Origin: an uncultured Lachnospiraceae bacterium
GTDB lineage: Bacteria; Bacillota; Clostridia; Lachnospirales; Lachnospiraceae
Direction of reading: 5' to 3'
DNA length: 24,882 nucleotides
Assembly: GCA_902489645.1 (NCBI GenBank)
Contig: CABUAW010000038.1
Span: 1 to 24,882 of the forward strand
Both the position numbers and the translations under genes were made by a program. The notes under the pieces were generated by a model, which was given only the letters and a program-made list of their open reading frames with translations, was not told the origin of the DNA and made no database searches. Below, one piece after another: positions 21,083 to 24,882 of the stretch (the stretch's first letter is position 1; every line of letters begins with the position of its first letter).

Positions 21083-21098
21083 GTTAGCTTTTGCTAAT
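21083..21098 (-). promoter_or_regulatory. Iron-box palindrome E at the iron-chelate transporter promoter
   Basis: On the plus strand GTTAG-CTTTTG-CTAAT, with inner symmetry TTAGC/GCTAA. It overlaps a TATATT (21101-21096, minus strand) that could be a -10 element and lies just before the permease ribosome site. Confidence 0.75.
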
Positions 21099-21104
21099 AT
21101 AAAG

Positions 21105-21165
21105 ACAAAAAAAACGCGCAGAGCGATGAAAACTGGTCTTACGTGTTCATCACACTACGCGTTGC
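21105..21165 (-). ncRNA. Short terminated RNA or attenuator in front of the iron-chelate transporter operon
   Basis: On the minus strand AACGCG, TAGTGT and GATGAA (21163-21146) pair with TTCATC, GCTCTG and CGCGTT (21130-21113). This makes an 18-bp stem with one T-T mismatch and two wobbles, a 15-nt loop, and eight T after it. Predicted start from the promoter at 21172-21200 is about 21165, i.e. the RNA is essentially this hairpin (about 55-60 nt). It is either an independent small RNA or a leader terminator for the operon. Confidence 0.6.
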
Positions 21166-21171
21166 TCAACT

Positions 21172-21200
21172 ATAGTAACACATGACTAACTTGCTTTCAA
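21172..21200 (-). promoter_or_regulatory. Promoter of the short RNA / transporter leader
   Basis: TTGAAA (21200-21195), 17 bp, TACTAT (21177-21172) on the minus strand. Confidence 0.65.
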
Positions 21201-21233
21201 GTCTTTATATTGATAATCTTTCTCACTTATCAA

Positions 21234-21283
21234 AAAGGGCTTGCCCGGAGTTCTCTTCACAAAAAACTCCGGGCAAGCCCTTT
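21234..21283 (-). terminator. Terminator of the SPKTG surface-protein gene
   Basis: A perfect 19-bp stem (21234-21252 with 21265-21283) contains GGGCTTGCCCGGAG, with a 12-nt loop. It lies 11 bp after the surface-protein stop, with TTTTG following on the minus strand. Confidence 0.9.
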
Positions 21284-21293
21284 GATTCATGTA

Positions 21294-23249
21294 TTACTTT
21301 TTCTTTCGGCTATATACAAATATGCCTGCCAGTAATATTGCGGAAACTATCAGAATTCCAATCGCCGCCGTCATATTTATGCTGTCGCCTGTCTTTGGCG
21401 AATCAATCTTTCTGGCCTGCTCAAAGGTTACAGAAACCGTATGATTCGCATTCACCGACTTAAAGGCATATTTATTATTTTCAACCTTGACCTCATATCC
21501 GTCAATATATACTTTGGATATTTTATAGCCGCTATTCGGTTTAAAAGTAAACTCAACGTCTTTGCCGTTGGCTACGGTCACATTGCCCTGAGGAGTTATC
21601 GTTCCATTCGCTCCGGCTGTTGCCGTAATCGTATAGACCGTAACCGGCGCTTCCGTCACTTTAAACGGGATAGTCACAGTACCTATGACGCCCGTAGCCT
21701 TCCAGGCTCCGCCGGTATACTCTTCTCTCTCAAAGTCCACACTTAAACGATAATTTCCAACCTGAACCAATGTAAACGGTATGGTGTATCCGTCTTTCCA
21801 CTGATTAAAGGAATCCTTTCCCCAGTTCCACGTCCGAGGAATCCACCGGCTGTCACCCTCCGCCGGATTGACATTATCCATTCCATTACCGACGGCCGCT
21901 GCTGTCAGTTTCGTACCGGAGACATAAGCGCCATCCACCGCAATGCCCGTTACTGTCGAGCCTTCAAACGGAAGTAACGTCTTATACATGATACTTTCAC
22001 TGGCAAGGCTCTCCATTGCCTCAGCCGCATTATATTTTATCCGCACCTTAAACAAATATTCGGTATTCGGATTCAATCCGGTAAACTCAGGACTTTCCTG
22101 CCACAAAATATCTTCTTCTGACTGGGCGGAAATCTGCGCTTCACCACCTGCAACCGCATCAGCCAAAGCAATGCCATATTCGCCGTTCTCTATCGCTGCC
22201 AGAGTAATCGTGGTTTCCGTTCTTGCAGCCATTCCCGGCGTACCCGGTGCAGCAGCCGCCGAAGCCAATGTCTTAATCGTCACAGGTTCACTTACGGCTG
22301 CCACATCATTGCCTTTCAGTTCACCTAAAACAAATTGATATTCCGTCGCCGGCGCTAAATTTTCAAAAACACCGTCTTCATTCCACTGAATCTCCGTATC
22401 CGAGATATATCGTCCGTAACCAATCTTATGGCCCTCCTGCGGAGCAGTCTTTGCCGTATTCAAAATGATACTGGTATCCGTCGCCGCCTTCTTTACCGGT
22501 GTTTCCGCCATTTTTTCAGGTACGGCCGCCGACTCAGGCTCTTTATCCTCCGGATTCAATGGAGGCTCCGTATCGGATGGTTTTGTCGATTTCACAGTCT
22601 CCGTTTCCGGTTCCGTTGCTTTTGTCGCAGGTTCCGTCGATTTCGTCGATTCTGTCGTCGGTTCCGTTGATTCTGTTGTCGGTTCCGTCGATTTCGTCGA
22701 TTCTGTTGTTGGTTCCGTTGATTCTGTCGCAGATTCCGTCGATTTCGTCGATTCTGTCGTCGGCTCCGTCGATTCTGTTGTCGGTTCCGTTGACTCTGTC
22801 GTCGGTTCCGTCGATTCTGTTGTCGGTTCCGTCGTTCCTTCCGTTGATTTCGTCGTCAGAGTCGTTTCCTCCGGATTTGTCCTAATCTTTTCCGTGATTG
22901 GTTCAACCGCCGCATCCTCTGTTTTCAGACGTTTTCCAAAAGTATATTCTTCATCGGCTTCCAAGTCGGAAAATGTAACTGTTGTCTTCTGTGTTTTTTC
23001 ATCTTTCGTATACTGTTTCTCTTCCGCCCATTTCCAGATAAGTTCATCGCCATCCGCTATCTGAATGGCATAAACATATCCGTCTTCCGCTTTTAAAGTA
23101 ATGCTGTCTGAGTTCTTTGAATCCACTTCGATATTGACCTTTTCATTCTTTTCCGCCGCATAAACACCGGCCGGAACAGAAAATGCAGTGGTCATCATCA
23201 AAACAGCCATTAAAAGCACGGCAAATAATCTGAGTTTCTTTCTTTTCAT
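21294..23249 (-). CDS. Cell-wall-anchored surface protein with Thr/Glu/Ser-Pro repeats and SPKTG sorting signal
   Basis: The 651-residue protein has a signal peptide (LFAVLLMAVLMMTTAFSVPAGVYAA). An N-terminal beta domain (about 35-125) leads into a long TES/EPTTES repeat stalk (about 130-223). Two fibronectin-III-like modules follow, with FENLAPATEYQF and FTGLNPNTEYLFKV signatures. Next are a beta region and a divergent InlB B-repeat-type module (YTITATAGANGTITPQG to NHTVSVTFEQ). It ends in SPKTGDS, a hydrophobic helix and YSRKKK, a typical sortase signal. ATG 23249 has GAGGTG 6 nt upstream; the in-frame GTG 23258 lies inside that site. Likely a surface adhesin or structural protein; ligand unknown. 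Confidence 0.88.
   Translation of the reverse strand: MKRKKLRLFAVLLMAVLMMTTAFSVPAGVYAAEKNEKVNIEVDSKNSDSITLKAEDGYVYAIQIADGDELIWKWAEEKQYTKDEKTQKTTVTFSDLEADEEYTFGKRLKTEDAAVEPITEKIRTNPEETTLTTKSTEGTTEPTTESTEPTTESTEPTTESTEPTTESTKSTESATESTEPTTESTKSTEPTTESTEPTTESTKSTEPATKATEPETETVKSTKPSDTEPPLNPEDKEPESAAVPEKMAETPVKKAATDTSIILNTAKTAPQEGHKIGYGRYISDTEIQWNEDGVFENLAPATEYQFVLGELKGNDVAAVSEPVTIKTLASAAAAPGTPGMAARTETTITLAAIENGEYGIALADAVAGGEAQISAQSEEDILWQESPEFTGLNPNTEYLFKVRIKYNAAEAMESLASESIMYKTLLPFEGSTVTGIAVDGAYVSGTKLTAAAVGNGMDNVNPAEGDSRWIPRTWNWGKDSFNQWKDGYTIPFTLVQVGNYRLSVDFEREEYTGGAWKATGVIGTVTIPFKVTEAPVTVYTITATAGANGTITPQGNVTVANGKDVEFTFKPNSGYKISKVYIDGYEVKVENNKYAFKSVNANHTVSVTFEQARKIDSPKTGDSINMTAAIGILIVSAILLAGIFVYSRKKK
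22580..22862 (-). repeat. Tandem repeats encoding the TES/EPTTES stalk
   Basis: A 21-bp unit (GATTCTGTTGTCGGTTCCGTC on the plus strand, in part degenerate) alternates with shorter GATTTCGTC insertions. It encodes STEPTTE and STKSTEP heptad variants. Neighbouring copies are nearly identical at the DNA level, so copy number may vary between strains. Confidence 0.85.
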
Positions 23250-23397
23250 ACCTTTCACCTCACTCCAATATATCTATTTCCTTTTTCTTTCACACCTATA
23301 GTTTATCATATAAGCGAGAAAAAGCCCATTCTTTTTTTTGACAATTTTTCATTCGAAAGCTTTTTGTAAGAAATTTTTATGAAATGAACATAAAATA

Positions 23398-23426
23398 AGT
23401 CCCAAGTCTTTTTCAGAAAAGGGACT
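23398..23426 (-). terminator. Possible terminator of the methyltransferase gene
   Basis: AGTCCC (23398-23403) pairs with GGGACT (23421-23426), with a small inner TTTT/AAAA pairing. The U-tract on the minus strand is poor (TATTTTAT). Confidence 0.4.
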
Positions 23427-23456
23427 CGTTTAAGGTTATTTTATTGTTTCAGTTCT

Positions 23457-24074
23457 CTATTTATTCAATGAATAAATATAAGTTTCATAATCTTTAAGTT
23501 TATCATACAAAACCACTTTTCGATGCAATCCCATTTTCTCCATCAACTGATAATGAAGCGGATGATGATAAATAATATAAATCTCTCTTGGATACATTTG
23601 AACACTCTCTAATATTTTTTTGAGAACCTGTTCTAATATTTCCAACGAAAAAGGATTAAAAAAGAAAAACACATCATATTCTCCATAATCCTTAAATTTC
23701 AACGCATTCGCGCATATACATTTTACATCCGGATATTTAAGTATCCTCATGTTTTTCCGTGCTATACGAATCAAATTTTCATCGAGGTCTATTCCGGCTA
23801 CATTTTTAAAATTGAACTTTTTTGCAATTTTCAAAACGGCTCCTTTGCCGCAGCCGACATCCAGGAAGCTGCTTTCGCGAAAATCCATATTCATACTTTT
23901 AAATATTAACTCCATGTGTTTTTCCGGAGTTTTGCAATAACCATTATATTCATCTGAATTTATAACCAGTTCATTTGCAGCAGGCAAAGTAAAATCAAGC
24001 CCTCGAATCTTCTCGTAAAGATATTCCAAAAGAAATATTGCATATCTGCGAATTTTAATTATTTTCTTTTTCAT
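23457..24074 (-). CDS. Class I SAM-dependent methyltransferase, target unknown
   Basis: The 205-residue protein has the SAM-binding motif I FLDVGCGKGAVLKIAKKF (about 70-87), acidic loop GIDLDENLI, and a motif IV-like YDVFFFFNPFSLEIL. It lacks the NPPY/DPPY motif of DNA N-methyltransferases, so small-molecule, glycan or protein substrates are as likely. The N-terminus is very basic (MKKKIIKIRR). ATG 24074 has AGGAGG 6 nt upstream; an in-frame ATG seven codons earlier lies before that site. The gene is markedly more AT-rich than most of the window, suggesting acquisition. Its predicted -10 overlaps palindrome 1, so it may be controlled by the divergent HTH protein. Confidence 0.82.
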   Translation of the reverse strand: MKKKIIKIRRYAIFLLEYLYEKIRGLDFTLPAANELVINSDEYNGYCKTPEKHMELIFKSMNMDFRESSFLDVGCGKGAVLKIAKKFNFKNVAGIDLDENLIRIARKNMRILKYPDVKCICANALKFKDYGEYDVFFFFNPFSLEILEQVLKKILESVQMYPREIYIIYHHPLHYQLMEKMGLHRKVVLYDKLKDYETYIYSLNK

Positions 24075-24150
24075 TTTCTTCCTCCTGTACTCCATATAAT
24101 AGTATTAAATACGTCCAGAACAGGTACCGCAAGCTACGCTCCTTTCCAAT

Positions 24151-24172
24151 TATACCCGATTTTCTGGGTATA
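24151..24172. promoter_or_regulatory. Operator-like palindrome 1 (TATACCC-N8-GGGTATA)
   Basis: A perfect 7+7 inverted repeat. It overlaps a minus-strand TATAAT (24153-24148), the likely -10 for the methyltransferase. Confidence 0.72.
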
Positions 24173-24177
24173 TCCAT

Positions 24178-24199
24178 TATACCCTTTTTTACGGGTATA
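24178..24199. promoter_or_regulatory. Operator-like palindrome 2 (TATACCC-N8-GGGTATA)
   Basis: Same 7-8-7 architecture, 27 bp centre to centre from palindrome 1. It ends at the -35 region of the HTH gene, whose TATAAT is at 24221-24226. Confidence 0.72.
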
Positions 24200-24248
24200 T
24201 TCAACCTAATTATTCTAAAATATAATTGCTTCTAAAAGGAGGAATATT

Positions 24249-24467
24249 ATGATTGATTACAGCCCACTCTGGAATACATTGAAAAAGAAAAAAATTTCAA
24301 CCTATCGCCTTTTAAAAGAATATAATTTTTCTAAAGGAACCCTGGATTCTTTAAAACATAATAGAAGTGTTACTTTAAACACAATAGATACGCTCTGTAT
24401 GATTCTACAGGTACCCATAGAAGATATTGTAAATATTACATACGACAGAGACTCAAAAGACTTATAA
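24249..24467 (+). CDS. Small Cro/C1-type HTH transcriptional regulator
   Basis: This 72-residue protein is a stand-alone XRE/Cro-like helix-turn-helix (HTH_26 type): LWNTLKKKKISTYRLLKEYNFSKGTLDSLKHNRSVTLNTIDTLCMILQVPIEDIV. AGGAGG lies 6 nt before ATG 24249. It has no ligand or catalytic domain. It is divergent from the methyltransferase across two identical-core palindromes, so autoregulation and control of the neighbour is the simplest reading. Followed by its own terminator. AT-rich like its neighbour. Confidence 0.9.
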   Translation: MIDYSPLWNTLKKKKISTYRLLKEYNFSKGTLDSLKHNRSVTLNTIDTLCMILQVPIEDIVNITYDRDSKDL

Positions 24468-24468
24468 C

Positions 24469-24517
24469 GACTTTCATCATTTTTCTTCTGTTCAATTTGA
24501 TGAAAGTCATTTTTTAT
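24469..24517 (+). terminator. Intrinsic terminator of the HTH gene
   Basis: GACTTTCATCA (24469-24479) pairs with TGATGAAAGTC (24498-24508), followed by ATTTTTTAT. Confidence 0.88.
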
Positions 24518-24520
24518 AAT

Positions 24521-24552
24521 AAAAAAAGAAACACTGAATCATCAATGTTTCT
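24521..24552 (-). terminator. Intrinsic terminator of the Met-Val-Leu tRNA cluster
   Basis: AGAAACATTGA pairs with TCAGTGTTTCT (24552-24542 and 24537-24527, one wobble), with a 4-nt loop and TTTTTT after it on the minus strand. Confidence 0.88.
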
Positions 24553-24567
24553 CTTGCTTTTAGAAGA

Positions 24568-24653
24568 TGCCGGCGACCGGAATCGAACCGGTACGATTGG
24601 TTAAAATCGCAGGATTTTAAGTCCTGTGCGTCTGCCAGTTCCGCCACGCCGGC
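24568..24653 (-). tRNA. tRNA-Leu (anticodon TAA)
   Basis: An 86-nt class II tRNA with acceptor GCCGGCG/CGCCGGC, anticodon stem CAGGA/TCCTG enclosing CTTAAAA (TAA), a long variable arm, and T-arm GGTTCGATTCC. Confidence 0.97.
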
Positions 24654-24660
24654 ATAAAAA

Positions 24661-24733
24661 TGGGACCTACAGGGCTCGAACCTGTGACCCTCTGCTTGTA
24701 AGGCAGATGCTCTCCCAGCTGAGCTAAGATCCC
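24661..24733 (-). tRNA. tRNA-Val (anticodon TAC)
   Basis: The acceptor GGGATCT pairs with AGGTCCC. The anticodon stem TCTGC/GCAGA encloses CTTACAA (TAC), and the T-arm GGTTCGAGCCC is canonical. Confidence 0.97.
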
Positions 24734-24820
24734 ATGTACATATATTATATCATTTCTGATTAAATATATCAATCTTAATTTTATATTTTTTCATACTCTA
24801 CAGGCCTTGTTTTTCCTGAG

Positions 24821-24882
24821 TGGACCTTCGGGGACTCGAACCCAGGACCGACCGGTTATGAGCCGGTTGCTCTAACCAACTG
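24821..24882 (-). tRNA. tRNA-Met (anticodon CAT), 5' end cut by the window
   Basis: The anticodon stem ACCGG/CCGGT encloses CTCATAA (CAT). The 3' acceptor AAGGTCC plus A fits an elongator tRNA-Met. A tRNA-Ile2 with modified CAT cannot be fully excluded without the 5' acceptor. Confidence 0.9.

Noticed and set aside
22600..22862. CRISPR-like array
   Set aside because: The regular repeats are in-frame coding repeats with no unique spacers and no cas genes nearby.
22465..23064. A 199-residue plus-strand frame rich in VDSVVGSVDS opposite the surface-protein gene
   Set aside because: It is the antisense shadow of the TES repeats; it has no ribosome site and no signs of a real product.
23457..24467. 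A restriction-modification system formed by the HTH gene and the methyltransferase
   Set aside because: No endonuclease is present and the enzyme lacks DNA methyltransferase motif IV (NPPY/DPPY); it has FNPF instead.

Overview
The window looks like chromosomal DNA of a low-to-mid GC Gram-positive anaerobe, most likely a Lachnospiraceae-type Clostridia. The signs are strong AGGAGG ribosome-binding sites, consensus sigma-A promoters (TTGACA-17-TATAAT), several intrinsic terminators, an SPKTG sortase substrate, a FeoA-FeoA-FeoB set with a small Cys-rich FeoB partner, and DUF3793/DUF2325/DUF5662 proteins. The taxonomic placement is inference from gene content; no database search was possible.

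Layout. 1-310: minus-strand tRNA operon Pro-Gly-Arg. 323-4314: minus-strand housekeeping operon (THUMP RNA methyltransferase, secreted papain-like protease with a TTG start, RdgB, YfcE-like phosphoesterase). 4353-5557: rhodanese, a 54-residue Asn-rich protein with a sporulation-type promoter, and DUF5662. 5663-8857: the feo iron(II) operon (feoA, feoA, feoB, Cys-rich membrane protein, DNA-binding-domain-only Fur-like protein). 8956-9348: a DtxR-type metalloregulator, divergent from feo. 9392-10850: DUF3793, flavodoxin, DUF2325. 10949-13965: aldehyde dehydrogenase and thiolase, each with its own strong promoter. 14010-16892: a cation P-type ATPase split by a -1 frameshift, under a yybP-ykoY (Mn2+) riboswitch. 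16934-17056: tRNA-Arg(ACG). 17072-21200: a siderophore/iron-chelate ABC transporter operon. 21294-23249: a Thr/Glu/Ser-repeat cell-wall protein. 23457-24467: an AT-rich pair, a methyltransferase and a Cro-like HTH, divergent across two palindromes. 24568-24882: tRNA Leu, Val and Met, minus strand.

How the genes work together. The main theme is metal homeostasis. I found six copies of one palindrome, RTTAG-N6-CTAAY: two at the feo promoter, one between feoA and feoB, two back to back at the DUF3793-flavodoxin-DUF2325 promoter, and one at the iron-chelate transporter promoter 12 kb away. The DtxR-type regulator in the middle has a DtxR-like Cys-x2-Glu-His metal site and is the obvious candidate to bind them. 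This would place iron(II) uptake, chelated-iron uptake and an iron-sparing flavodoxin module in one local regulon. Manganese is handled separately by the riboswitch-controlled ATPase, which is broken or split here.

Other points of note: a probable ATT start codon for the first transporter permease, a tiny terminated RNA or attenuator before that operon, a terminated leader before the thiolase, and an RGG-like glycine-rich insertion inside the iron-chelate binding protein.
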